The notes: a model not told the origin generated them from the sequence alone. Counted from the stretch's first letter, positions 1 through 6,141 are shown. The stretch is DNA of 9,262 bases from an uncultured Bacillota bacterium (GCA_905208455.1 CAJLPK010000066.1:1-9262); one strand, 5' to 3'. Made by a program: numbers and translations.

Positions 1-756
1 GTGGTGCTGCTCACCAGCTTGGGGGCGCTGGGTATGCCGCATATGATCCACAAATTCTATGCCATCAAGGATAAAGGCGCGATCAGAAAAGCAACCTACA
101 TCTCGACTGTATTTGCAATGCTGATTGGGTGCGGCGCCTACTTTTGCGGCGCTATGGGCCGTGTCATCCTGGGCCCGGAAGCGTTGGATCCTAATGTGAA
201 CATCATGACCGAGATGCTGACGGATACCGCGATTGTACCGGAGCTTTTGATGGCGGTTGTGCTGACGTTGCTGCTCTCAGCAAGCATGTCCACGTTGTCG
301 GCCCTGGTACTATCTGCCAGCTCCTCATTTTCTGTGGACTTAGTGGCAAAGCACATCAAGACAAACAAAGAAAAAAAGACGCATGCGCTGCTGCGCGGTA
401 TGTGTGTCTTGTTTATTGCGTTGTCTTTGGCTGTCACGATCTTCCACATTCCCATTGTCGATTTGATGAGCTATTCTTGGGGCATCATTGCAGGCGCTTT
501 TTTGGGGCCTTATATTTGGGGGCTGTTTTACTCAAAAACGACGCGGGAAGGTGCTTGGGCTGGTATGATTTTGGGCGCAGGCAGCTCACTGGTCATGACG
601 GCGCTGGCTTTGGCCGGTGTGCCGGGATTTGCTGGGCATGCTCCTATGATTGGGGTAATTGGTATGCTGGCTTCTTTGATTGCGGTGCCTGTCGTCAGTC
701 TTTGTACAGCCAAAAAAGGCCATTTTGGAAATTTAACGGGCATAAAGGAGCATTAA
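1..756 (+). CDS. Sodium:solute symporter (SSS family), C-terminal part
   Basis: This is the C-terminal 251 residues of a membrane transporter that couples Na+ entry to uptake of a small organic solute. The 5' end lies outside the window; the GTG at base 1 is just the first in-frame codon, since SSS proteins are usually about 450-550 residues. Visible segment: LGALGMPHMIHKFYAI (residues 7-22), the conserved SSS stretch before a membrane helix. Hydrophobic helices lie at about 33-52, 78-108, 130-150, 155-176, 185-206 and 213-235. MSTLS (96-100) matches the PutP segment whose Ser/Thr pair contributes to the Na2 sodium site, here S97/T98. The substrate cannot be told from this half. A terminator directly follows the stop, so the gene ends its transcript. 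The nearest same-strand gene is an M20 amidohydrolase at 1901, a plausible but unproven partner. Confidence 0.9.
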   Translation: MVLLTSLGALGMPHMIHKFYAIKDKGAIRKATYISTVFAMLIGCGAYFCGAMGRVILGPEALDPNVNIMTEMLTDTAIVPELLMAVVLTLLLSASMSTLSALVLSASSSFSVDLVAKHIKTNKEKKTHALLRGMCVLFIALSLAVTIFHIPIVDLMSYSWGIIAGAFLGPYIWGLFYSKTTREGAWAGMILGAGSSLVMTALALAGVPGFAGHAPMIGVIGMLASLIAVPVVSLCTAKKGHFGNLTGIKEH

Positions 757-759
757 AAT

Positions 760-783
760 AAAAAAAGGCCCAGGCCTTTTTTT
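760..783 (+). terminator. Intrinsic terminator of the symporter gene
   Basis: Starting 3 bases after the symporter stop, AAAAAAAGGC pairs with GCCTTTTTTT around a CCAG loop, giving a 10-bp stem whose 3' arm is the T tract. The A/T symmetry means it could also act on leftward transcripts, but no leftward gene ends here. Confidence 0.85.
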
Positions 784-1163
784 ATTTGCGCCATGCTCAG
801 TGATGCGCGGTTTGAAATGCTCCTTTGCCTATTATGCCTCCCGCAGCATATCGCTGCAATCTGATAAAAGGGACGGGAAAAGGAAGACCGTCTTTTTAAG
901 CGGCATACGTATTTTTGCCGGATGGGAGCACGGATTGGCAATCGCGCTGCCGGCATAGGCGTCACCGGACGCTGAATACAGCGAGGTATGCTTGTGCCTT
1001 CTTCAGAGCGTTGGCATAATAGGGGTCTCTGGTAAATGCACAGCGTTCAATCAGGATACACCATTTATGCATTGCCGAGCAGAGCATATCTAAGAAGGAT
1101 GCATGACGCGCCTGTTTTTCTATGCAGTGGATATTTGGAATCCTCTCCTCCATCTGGGCAAAG
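784..1163. other. Gene-poor stretch, no supported gene
   Basis: These 380 bases lie between the symporter terminator and the DUF308 terminator. Short open frames exist, but none has an SD sequence or a recognisable product. The best is a leftward 63-codon frame (1153-962, starting MEERIPNIHC) whose composition looks faintly protein-like; its ATG directly follows the DUF308 terminator with no ribosome binding site, so it could be decayed coding sequence. A loose inverted repeat TGCCGG (916-921) / CCGGCA (about 950-955) is present, with no obvious RNA family match. Nothing firm can be assigned. Confidence 0.5.
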
Positions 1164-1191
1164 AAAAAGCCACCCAAACGGATGGCTTTTT
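1164..1191 (-). terminator. Intrinsic terminator of the DUF308 gene
   Basis: Read leftward, AAAAAGCCA and TGGCTTTTT form the outer stem, with one A/C mismatch and two more GC pairs inside, around a four-base loop. The stem ends in a T tract (complement of 1164-1168). It lies 8 bases past the DUF308 stop. The flanking A and T runs make it potentially bidirectional. Confidence 0.85.
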
Positions 1192-1199
1192 GAACAAGG

Positions 1200-1721
1200 T
1201 TATTTTTTCATAGCGAGCATTTCGCCAAGGGTCAATGCGCTCAAAGCGATGCAATAAATGCCGATCATGGAGGTAATGATCGCATTGACCTGCATGATAT
1301 GCGTAAGTACGACAATGGCTAAGATAAAAGAAATTACAGCAGTGACCAGCGGCAGGTACCAGTTGGTCACACCGGCATTTCGCATGGCCATAGCCTGCGT
1401 GACGCGCTGGAAGGCAATGAAAACCATCCATACGGCAAACACAATCGGCAGGGCGCCTAGGATTAGCTGCATCTTAAAGATTAAGAGCAAAATACCAGCC
1501 ACAATGGATACGATGCCTAAAAGCAGCGGGCGATTGGTATCGGTACCATTCTGCGTGGCGCGGTAATAACAAAACAACTGCCATGCGCCGTATACAAACG
1601 CTGCCACAGACAATATGGTGACAATGGTAGGCAGCGCTGTATTGGGGGCTGCTACAAAATAGATTCCCAATAGAAACAGGGCGATATTCACAACGATACT
1701 GTATCGAGAATTTTGAAACAT
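1200..1721 (-). CDS. HdeD/DUF308-family small integral membrane protein
   Basis: A 173-residue membrane protein with six predicted helices at about 8-25, 33-53, 64-82, 87-105, 121-141 and 146-166. They are arranged as three helix pairs, the repeat pattern of the DUF308 family, which includes E. coli HdeD, an acid-resistance membrane protein. The length fits the family (about 170-190). No catalytic residues are expected; the biochemical role is unknown and acid resistance should not be assumed. The ATG at 1721 is supported by AGGAGG (complement of 1730-1735) with an 8-base spacer, and a good promoter lies upstream. It is a single-gene transcript ended by its own terminator. It is divergent from the M20 amidohydrolase, with separate, non-overlapping promoters. 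Confidence 0.8.
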   Translation of the reverse strand: MFQNSRYSIVVNIALFLLGIYFVAAPNTALPTIVTILSVAAFVYGAWQLFCYYRATQNGTDTNRPLLLGIVSIVAGILLLIFKMQLILGALPIVFAVWMVFIAFQRVTQAMAMRNAGVTNWYLPLVTAVISFILAIVVLTHIMQVNAIITSMIGIYCIALSALTLGEMLAMKK

Positions 1722-1769
1722 AGAATGTCCCTCCTCTTCAGACGAATAGGGTTCTCTCTATTCTTTTAT

Positions 1770-1798
1770 AGGATAACACGTTTATATTTCCTTGTAAA
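1770..1798 (-). promoter_or_regulatory. Sigma-A type promoter of the DUF308 gene
   Basis: Leftward -35 TTTACA (complement of 1793-1798), a 17-base spacer, and -10 TATCCT (complement of 1770-1775) preceded by TGT, an extended -10. The predicted 5' leader is about 40 bases. Confidence 0.65.
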
Positions 1799-1820
1799 AT
1801 GGATTCTCTGAAGATTTTCT

Positions 1821-1849
1821 TTGACTTTTTCTTTATGAAAGTCTATCAT
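1821..1849 (+). promoter_or_regulatory. Promoter of the amidohydrolase gene with internal inverted repeat
   Basis: -35 TTGACT (1821-1826), a 17-base spacer and -10 TATCAT (1844-1849). The spacer carries an inverted repeat, GACTTT (1823-1828) and AAAGTC (1838-1843) separated by 9 bases. This could be an operator placed between the two promoter elements. No regulator can be assigned from this window. Confidence 0.7.
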
Positions 1850-1900
1850 AAATTTTAGAATCTAATCTGTAAAAACAGTGGAGTAAAGGAGGCATTTCCC

Positions 1901-3127
1901 ATGAAAAAAGAGGAGATGAAACAATACATCGACCAGCAGGTAGAGGCCATTGGCCCGGAACTGATGGAGATTAGCCAATATATTTTCCAGCATCCGGAGG
2001 TAGCGCATACCGAGTATAAGGCCTGCGCCAAGCAGATAGCGTATTTGAAAAGCAAAGGCTATGAGATTACGGAAAACCCTGCGGGGGTAGATACTGCCTT
2101 TGTAGCGACGTATCGCAATGGAGAAGGGCCCCATATTGCGGTGCTGTCGGAATACGATTGCCTGCCGAATGGGTTGGATCATGCCTGCGGGCATAATCTG
2201 ATTGCAGCAGCCAGCATGGGGGCCGGGGCTGCCATGATTGAAGCGATGAAAAAATTTGATATCAAGGGTACGTTTTCTGTCATCGGCACCCCTTATGAAG
2301 AAATAGACGGCGGAAAGATCGACCTTTTGAAAGGCGGCGTATTTGATGATGTGGATGCCTGCATGGCTGTGCATCCTACCACGGCAATGAGCCGTGTGGC
2401 TGGTGAATGCCTATGCAGCAGCCATTATGTCATTGAGTACCGTGGCCAGACGGCCCATGCCTGGGCGCGTCCCTGGAAAGGGAAAAATGCGTTTGATGCG
2501 GCCATTGTGTGCTTTAATGCGGTGGCAATGATGCGCCAGCAAACGGAAGACGGCGTTCGCATCGACTATGGCTTTGTAGAGGGGTATGAGCAGACAGGCT
2601 CTGTGCGTGACTATGTGAAGCTGACGCTTGGGCTGGCGGGCCCTACGCCGATGATCGTAGAGGATGTCCGGAAAAAGATCGAGGGCTGCATCGAGGCGGG
2701 TGCCGCGGCGACAGGCTGCACCGTAGAATACCATGGAGAGATGGGATACAAAAACAGAATCCCCAACAGTGTACTGGGCGAACTGTTCCGCGAAAACTGT
2801 TTGGCTCTGGGCGAGCCTATGCAGCCTGGCATGCCGGCGGACAGCGGCGGGGAGGACCTGGGCAATGTTTCGCATGTCATCCCGGCCATCAACCCGCATA
2901 TGACGATTTTGCCGGAGCGCAAGATCTCTAACCACACGGTAGAGTTTCGCAATATCGTGGACAGCCCGGCGGGGGAAAAGTTTATTATGCTGAACAGCAA
3001 AACCCTGGCGGATACTGTGGTGGATTTGTTGATGAATCCAGAAGCCGTGCAAAAGGCAAAGGAAGAATTGCAGCAGCGCCTGAAAGAGCTCTATGGCGAC
3101 CAAGTAGAAAAATACGCAAGATCATAA
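1901..3127 (+). CDS. M20D-type metallo-amidohydrolase/peptidase
   Basis: A 408-residue cytosolic hydrolase of the M20 family (amidohydrolase / peptidase M20 domain-containing 2-like branch). Such enzymes use a two-metal centre to cleave amide bonds in N-acyl amino acids, dipeptides or aminobenzoyl-glutamate-like conjugates. Visible motifs: EYDCLP (84-89) leading to DHACGHN (93-99), with C96 and H98 as metal ligands; E133/E134 in PYEEIDGGK (131-139), the general base and a ligand; H158 in AVHP; H186 in GQTAHAW of the lid/dimer domain; GGEDLGNVS (316-324) and H345 in NHTVEF near the C-terminus. All key residues are present and the length is normal, so it should be active. No signal peptide. The ATG at 1901 has AAAGGAGG (1885-1892) 8 bases upstream. 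Monocistronic, with its own promoter and terminator. The substrate is not determinable; the symporter upstream may supply it. Confidence 0.88.
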   Translation: MKKEEMKQYIDQQVEAIGPELMEISQYIFQHPEVAHTEYKACAKQIAYLKSKGYEITENPAGVDTAFVATYRNGEGPHIAVLSEYDCLPNGLDHACGHNLIAAASMGAGAAMIEAMKKFDIKGTFSVIGTPYEEIDGGKIDLLKGGVFDDVDACMAVHPTTAMSRVAGECLCSSHYVIEYRGQTAHAWARPWKGKNAFDAAIVCFNAVAMMRQQTEDGVRIDYGFVEGYEQTGSVRDYVKLTLGLAGPTPMIVEDVRKKIEGCIEAGAAATGCTVEYHGEMGYKNRIPNSVLGELFRENCLALGEPMQPGMPADSGGEDLGNVSHVIPAINPHMTILPERKISNHTVEFRNIVDSPAGEKFIMLNSKTLADTVVDLLMNPEAVQKAKEELQQRLKELYGDQVEKYARS

Positions 3128-3158
3128 AAAAGGCCGCATTTGCGGCCTTTTCTTTTTT
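3126..3158. terminator. Bidirectional terminator between convergent genes
   Basis: AAAAGGCCGC (3128-3137) pairs with GCGGCCTTTT (3142-3151) around ATTT, followed by CTTTTTT on the + strand. On the - strand the complement of 3126-3131 also gives a T run. It starts at the amidohydrolase stop and lies 11 bases past the stop of the convergent EFR1 gene, so it serves both. Confidence 0.9.
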
Positions 3159-3169
3159 GAGGGGATTTC

Positions 3170-3916
3170 TTATTTCGGACAAACATACCGAGGCAGGCCT
3201 CTGCTATGCTTGCCATATTCTATGGCCTCCGTCGGGCAACGGCAGATGCAGGACATACAGTGCGTGCATGCCTTGCCCCATACTGGCTTTCCCTCCTTCA
3301 TCTGGATATTATGCAGTGGACATAGGCGGGCACACTGCCCGCAAGAGATACAGCTTTCTGTCACGTAAAATTTCTTTGCCCTCACAAACATCGGATAAAA
3401 CAGGTCATTGACAATGCCGCTGCTCAATCGATCTTTCCAATGAATAGTGGCCTGCGGGAAATGCTTGCCGAGCCGGAGCATTTCCGCTGCCTTATCGATC
3501 TCACCATCTGCGCGGCTGATTATCTCCAATGCCTCCTCTTTTCCGGGCGTAGTAAACAGGGCAATATAGTTTTCTGGCATTACGATAGGAAAACACCCGC
3601 AAAAATCCATTTGCTTGAAAGCACATAATGCTTTCAAGCTTTTTTCCGCATAGCCGATGTTATCGCCGCAAGTCATGACAAAATATATCAATGAGCAGCC
3701 ATTCAGCGCTGTTTTCTCCAGCCATTGCTGCAAAATGCGCGGGATTCTCCATGCATAGGTGGGACATACAACAACCCAAGGCCTGTTTGACTGCAGCGCA
3801 GTGTAATCTTGGCTGCGGATCCGTGCGAATACATCGACGGCCTCCTCCTTCAGTTGCAAACTGAGCTGTTTTGCCACATAGGCACTGTTGCCAGTGCCTG
3901 AAAAATACAAGATCAT
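3170..3916 (-). CDS. EFR1-type flavodoxin-ferredoxin fusion protein
   Basis: A 248-residue cytosolic electron-transfer protein. The N-terminal half is flavodoxin-like: MILYFSGTGNSAYVA has the FMN phosphate loop SGTGNS (6-11), and CPTYAWRIPR (51-60) and TCGDN (82-86) are the other flavin-contact loops. The C-terminal part has two 4Fe-4S motifs, CxxCxxCxxxCP at C189/C192/C195/C199 and at C217/C220/C223/C227. This matches the EFR1-family ferrodoxins widespread in anaerobic Firmicutes, which presumably pass single electrons between ferredoxin pools and unknown partners. The ATG at 3916 has AGGAG (complement of 3926-3930) 9 bases upstream. It is last in the leftward block, behind a weak hairpin after the GNAT gene, with no clear promoter of its own. 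A strong terminator-like hairpin for the opposite strand lies inside the gene at 3613-3645. Confidence 0.88.
   Translation of the reverse strand: MILYFSGTGNSAYVAKQLSLQLKEEAVDVFARIRSQDYTALQSNRPWVVVCPTYAWRIPRILQQWLEKTALNGCSLIYFVMTCGDNIGYAEKSLKALCAFKQMDFCGCFPIVMPENYIALFTTPGKEEALEIISRADGEIDKAAEMLRLGKHFPQATIHWKDRLSSGIVNDLFYPMFVRAKKFYVTESCISCGQCARLCPLHNIQMKEGKPVWGKACTHCMSCICRCPTEAIEYGKHSRGLPRYVCPK
3613..3645 (+). terminator. Intragenic antisense terminator-like hairpin
   Basis: On the + strand GCTTGAAAGCA (3613-3623) pairs perfectly with TGCTTTCAAGC (3629-3639) around CATAA, followed by six T (3640-3645). It has every mark of an intrinsic terminator, yet sits inside the leftward EFR1 coding sequence, within residues AEKSLKALCAFKQM. 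On the coding strand no T run follows, so EFR1 mRNA should not be stopped. It would end rightward antisense transcription. Confidence 0.6.
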
Positions 3917-3937
3917 AGCTTTAGACTCCTTTTATTG

Positions 3938-3961
3938 AAAAGCGCTCCTTTGAGCGCTTTT
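3938..3961 (-). terminator. Weak terminator/attenuator between GNAT and EFR1 genes
   Basis: AAAAGCGCTC pairs with GAGCGCTTTT (10 bp, four-base loop). Leftward, the hairpin is followed only by TTTTCAAT, so termination is probably partial. It lies in the 68-base gap before EFR1, and its loop carries an SD-like AAAGGAG separate from the real EFR1 SD at 3926-3930. Partial readthrough would let EFR1 be expressed at a lower level than the two genes before it. Confidence 0.6.
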
Positions 3962-3984
3962 GAGAGAGATGAACCAATCATAGA

Positions 3985-4833
3985 TCAATCCAATATTAAA
4001 TTGGCATATCCCAGCGAATCCGGCATGGATAAGGCGCAATCCTTAGCCAGGCGCAGCATACCAAAGGGCGTATGGCCCGGCAAACGCAAATGATAAGACG
4101 AAGCGCCCAGCTCTGCATGCAGTGCAGAAAGGGCCTCTTTTGACAGCGCCTTTGGCACACACCATTCTTTAAGCTGCATGCTTTCCCCTTGCGGTTCGTA
4201 AAATACATATCCTACGGGCGTATCCCCAATATAAAAACCATATACACCGCCCAGGGCCGCCTTGGCTGCTTTTACGGCATAGGCAAGCGCCTCTTGCTCC
4301 CAAGCAATGTAGGAAGGGAGGGAAGCAAACGCTTGATTGCGCAGCGAAACCAATGCTGAGAGGGGCATGGGACGAAGCTTTACTCCGGAATGAATACAGG
4401 AGGGTATCTCAGAGGCGGAAAACGAACGGCTTTCAATACCGAAGGCCGGGACAAACCCGCGCTGGCCATAAAAATCAAACAAGGAAGAGGAAGCAGGAAT
4501 CAAAAACATCCCAGCTTCCCCCAGGCGCTGGCACAAGGCCGCCGAAGCATCCAATAACGCCGTGCTTAATCCTTGACCGCGGAATCGAATGTCTGTTCCC
4601 ACTGCATATACATAGCGGACGGGCGCCTGTTTTGGCCCTATGACAAGCCGCGCAGGCAATAGAGAAAGCATAGAAGTTACAATATCTCCTTCCATCGCCA
4701 GAAGCATTGTTTTGTCCTCATAAGGATGGTGGTCTAAATAAAAGGAGATAAATTTTCTGCTATCCCCAAAGCACTGCCGCCATAACTCTATGATCTGCTG
4801 CGTGTGCTCTGTGTCTGCAAATCGAATATGCAT
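3985..4833 (-). CDS. GNAT-family N-acetyltransferase
   Basis: A 282-residue putative acyl-CoA-dependent transferase. The N-terminal GNAT core is clear: beta strand YVYAVGTD (74-81) followed by RFRGQG (83-88), the R/Q-x-x-G-x-G/A loop that binds the acetyl-CoA pyrophosphate, then LSTALLDAS, and FYGQRGF (121-127) with the Tyr that often acts as general acid. The protein is longer than a single GNAT domain (about 150). The remaining ~150 residues form a second region with weaker GNAT-like features (GVYGFYIGDTPVGYVFYE, 196-213), so it may be a tandem, Eis-like double-GNAT. The substrate is unknown. Start ATG at 4833, with AAAGGA (complement of 4840-4845) 6 bases upstream, inside the end of the preceding gene. 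Only 3 bases separate it from the DUF2156 stop, so the two are co-transcribed and probably translationally coupled. Confidence 0.82.
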   Translation of the reverse strand: MHIRFADTEHTQQIIELWRQCFGDSRKFISFYLDHHPYEDKTMLLAMEGDIVTSMLSLLPARLVIGPKQAPVRYVYAVGTDIRFRGQGLSTALLDASAALCQRLGEAGMFLIPASSSLFDFYGQRGFVPAFGIESRSFSASEIPSCIHSGVKLRPMPLSALVSLRNQAFASLPSYIAWEQEALAYAVKAAKAALGGVYGFYIGDTPVGYVFYEPQGESMQLKEWCVPKALSKEALSALHAELGASSYHLRLPGHTPFGMLRLAKDCALSMPDSLGYANLILD

Positions 4834-4836
4834 AGC

Positions 4837-5727
4837 TTATCCTTTGTAAAATGCAATGTGTTTATCCAGAATTTTTTCCGGGTAATAAGACATTTTAGCT
4901 TTACGGAGCCCTTCTTCCCCCATATCGTCCTGACGGTTGATCCACTGGTAGCTATCCCCGATATGCTGGATAAATTGCTGGTTGATCATGGGATAAGCGC
5001 CTTGGATTTCTCCGAAAGCTTTTTCAAAATGCACCATATAGGTATCGGGTGTCAGCCGTGAACCAATGGTATAGGCGATTACCTTATCGCCCAGATACAA
5101 AAGGCCGCCGTCAAACCCCAATTCATCGTAATGGGCAAAGGCTTGGCGTACTGCGCATGCCTCCTCTTTCAAATCTTCATTTTCATCGCAGTTTGACTGC
5201 TTACACCATAGCTCATTCATCAAAAGGCAATCGGCGATGTTGTCTTGGGTGATGGGCTCATAATGCCAGTCTGGATTGTTCTCCAGAAAACGGTTGATAT
5301 GATTGCGCTTCGCATGCATTTTTTTGCCGGAAAGCGTGCGCAGCTTTTCCGCCGCGTAGATATAATCTGCATAATCGCGCTGCAGCTCATAGGAAAACTG
5401 CCCGGGATATATCGATTCCAGCAGCTCGATTTGTTCCGGCATCAGGCAATGAAGCTGAAGCTGGATACCCCTATCCTTGGCATCCTGAATAATGGCATCC
5501 AGCACCGGCTTTAACGGCCCTTTGCCGCAAGGGAATAAATAACTGGGCGTTGGCTGAGAAGAAAAGACAAGTACGTAATCTCCCATACGGGTAGCAGAAA
5601 GGCCGTAGGTCTTTCGCCAAATATAAGCGAATACAAAATTGTATTCCTCCGAAGGAGCGCCGCCTGTTTCAAACAGTTCTGTCATCCAATCCTTGTCTGA
5701 TAGATCGATGGGTAAAAAATCCAACAT
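4837..5727 (-). CDS. DUF2156 / phosphatidylglycerol lysyltransferase-like protein
   Basis: A 296-residue protein matching the DUF2156 domain, related to the catalytic C-terminal half of MprF, which transfers amino acids from aminoacyl-tRNA to phosphatidylglycerol. Two family signatures are visible: DYIYAAEKLRTLSGKKMHAK followed by RNHINRF (121-147), and NRQDDMGEEGLRKAKMSYYP (264-283). It has no membrane helices, so unlike MprF it lacks the flippase domain and should be cytosolic; whether it modifies lipid, peptide or protein is unknown. The fold is a double GNAT, as its downstream partner may be. ATG at 5727; SD AGGAG (complement of 5740-5744) is 12 bases away, a rather long spacer. First gene of an operon with the GNAT gene. 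Confidence 0.82.
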   Translation of the reverse strand: MLDFLPIDLSDKDWMTELFETGGAPSEEYNFVFAYIWRKTYGLSATRMGDYVLVFSSQPTPSYLFPCGKGPLKPVLDAIIQDAKDRGIQLQLHCLMPEQIELLESIYPGQFSYELQRDYADYIYAAEKLRTLSGKKMHAKRNHINRFLENNPDWHYEPITQDNIADCLLMNELWCKQSNCDENEDLKEEACAVRQAFAHYDELGFDGGLLYLGDKVIAYTIGSRLTPDTYMVHFEKAFGEIQGAYPMINQQFIQHIGDSYQWINRQDDMGEEGLRKAKMSYYPEKILDKHIAFYKG

Positions 5728-5775
5728 AAAAACAAAGAACTCCTATCTAACTTAGTAAAGTCATTTTGTCCTTTT

Positions 5776-5804
5776 ATTGTACCATAAATTGTCAAATGAT
5801 TTGA
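5776..5804 (-). promoter_or_regulatory. Extended -10 promoter of the DUF2156-GNAT operon
   Basis: Leftward TGGTACAAT (complement of 5776-5784) is an extended -10. At 17 bases upstream the -35 is poor (TCAAAT), which suggests a need for an activator or reliance on the extended -10. The predicted leader of about 42 bases holds a small palindrome, CTAACTTAG (5747-5755). Confidence 0.6.
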
Positions 5805-5809
5805 GACAA
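5789..5809. promoter_or_regulatory. Palindrome over the -35 region, candidate operator
   Basis: TCAAATGATTTGA (5792-5804) is a perfect 13-base palindrome. Outer arms TTGTC (5789-5793) and GACAA (5805-5809) give a second, offset dyad. It covers the -35 position of the DUF2156 promoter. The binding protein is unknown; the XRE protein encoded just upstream is one candidate. Confidence 0.45.
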
Positions 5810-5841
5810 TCAAGAATAGCTCCTATTTATTTTTACTGTGG

Positions 5842-6075
5842 TCATCGAAGACTCTCCTCTTCAATGAGTTTGACCAATTCATGCGGATATAACCCAAATG
5901 CGTTGGCCAGGCGCCAAATTGTTTCAAAATTCGGCTGCTTATCTCCATTTTCTATCATTGCCAAATGGCTGCGTGCCAGGCCGGCAAAGCTGCTGACAAC
6001 CTCTTGAGAAAGCCCGCGCTCCTTTCGCAGGCGGCGAATGGCCCGGCCTATAGCTTGCTTATTAAATTCTAACAA
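5842..6075 (-). CDS. Small XRE/Cro-type transcriptional regulator
   Basis: A 77-residue DNA-binding protein that is almost only an XRE helix-turn-helix. LSQEVVSSFAGLARSHLAMI (22-41) is the HTH and ENGDKQPNFETIWRLANAF (42-60) completes the fold. There is no ligand, peptidase or TPR domain. Start choice: the frame opens further to a TTG at 6141, but that region holds the predicted promoter and has no SD. TTG at 6075 has AAGGAG (complement of 6084-6089) exactly 8 bases upstream and gives MLEFNKQAIGRAIRRLRKER, a normal start for the family. The SD lies in a perfect inverted repeat (6076-6106) and the promoter contains a palindrome (6123-6140), both suggesting autoregulation. Downstream lies the DUF2156-GNAT operon, with only a weak hairpin (5815-5827) between, so some co-transcription is likely. 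Confidence 0.85.
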   Translation of the reverse strand: MLEFNKQAIGRAIRRLRKERGLSQEVVSSFAGLARSHLAMIENGDKQPNFETIWRLANAFGLYPHELVKLIEEESLR

Positions 6076-6106
6076 TCCATACACTCCTTTTTGTTTAGTG
6101 TATGGA
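6076..6106. repeat. 10-bp perfect inverted repeat enclosing the XRE ribosome binding site
   Basis: TCCATACACT (6076-6085) and AGTGTATGGA (6097-6106) are perfect inverted copies around an 11-base centre. It begins at about the predicted XRE transcription start (near 6106) and ends at the TTG start codon, with the SD partly in the loop and partly in the stem. It may be a DNA operator or a 5' RNA hairpin limiting XRE translation. Confidence 0.7.
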
Positions 6107-6112
6107 ATGGAG

Positions 6113-6141
6113 AAAATAATAATGTCTACTAAGATAGACAA
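6113..6141 (-). promoter_or_regulatory. Promoter of the XRE regulator gene
   Basis: Leftward -35 TTGTCT (complement of 6136-6141), a 17-base spacer, and -10 TATTTT (complement of 6113-6118). It overlaps the palindrome at 6123-6140 and abuts the divergent + strand promoter. Confidence 0.55.
6123..6140. promoter_or_regulatory. Palindromic candidate operator shared by divergent promoters
   Basis: TGTCTA (6123-6128), CTAAGA, TAGACA (6135-6140): a perfect 6-6-6 inverted repeat. It fills the -35/-10 spacer of the XRE promoter and contains the -35 of the rightward promoter at 6135. Its position suits simultaneous repression of both, most simply by the XRE protein. Confidence 0.55.

Noticed and set aside
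138..455. Open frame of 105 codons on the - strand
   Set aside because: Lies wholly inside the symporter gene, has no SD and no recognisable domain; it mirrors the coding frame.
1036..1257. Rightward 73-codon frame over the DUF308 terminator and 3' end
   Set aside because: No SD, runs through the terminator hairpin and overlaps a well-supported gene.
2411..3103. Open frame of 230 codons on the - strand across the amidohydrolase
   Set aside because: Antisense to a gene with all metal-ligand motifs intact; the product is rich in R, H and L as expected of a shadow frame, with no domain.
5790..5795. Leftward TTGACA as -35 of the DUF2156 promoter
   Set aside because: The only good -10 (TACAAT) is 8 bases away, and nothing suitable lies 16-18 bases downstream.
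5815..5827. Hairpin AATAG-CTC-CTATT after the XRE gene as a terminator
   Set aside because: Only a 5-bp A/T-rich stem with a three-base loop and no T run; too weak to call.
6076..6141. Longer XRE start at TTG 6141 (22 extra residues)
   Set aside because: No SD upstream, and the extension spans the predicted promoter and inverted repeat; TTG at 6075 has an ideal SD.
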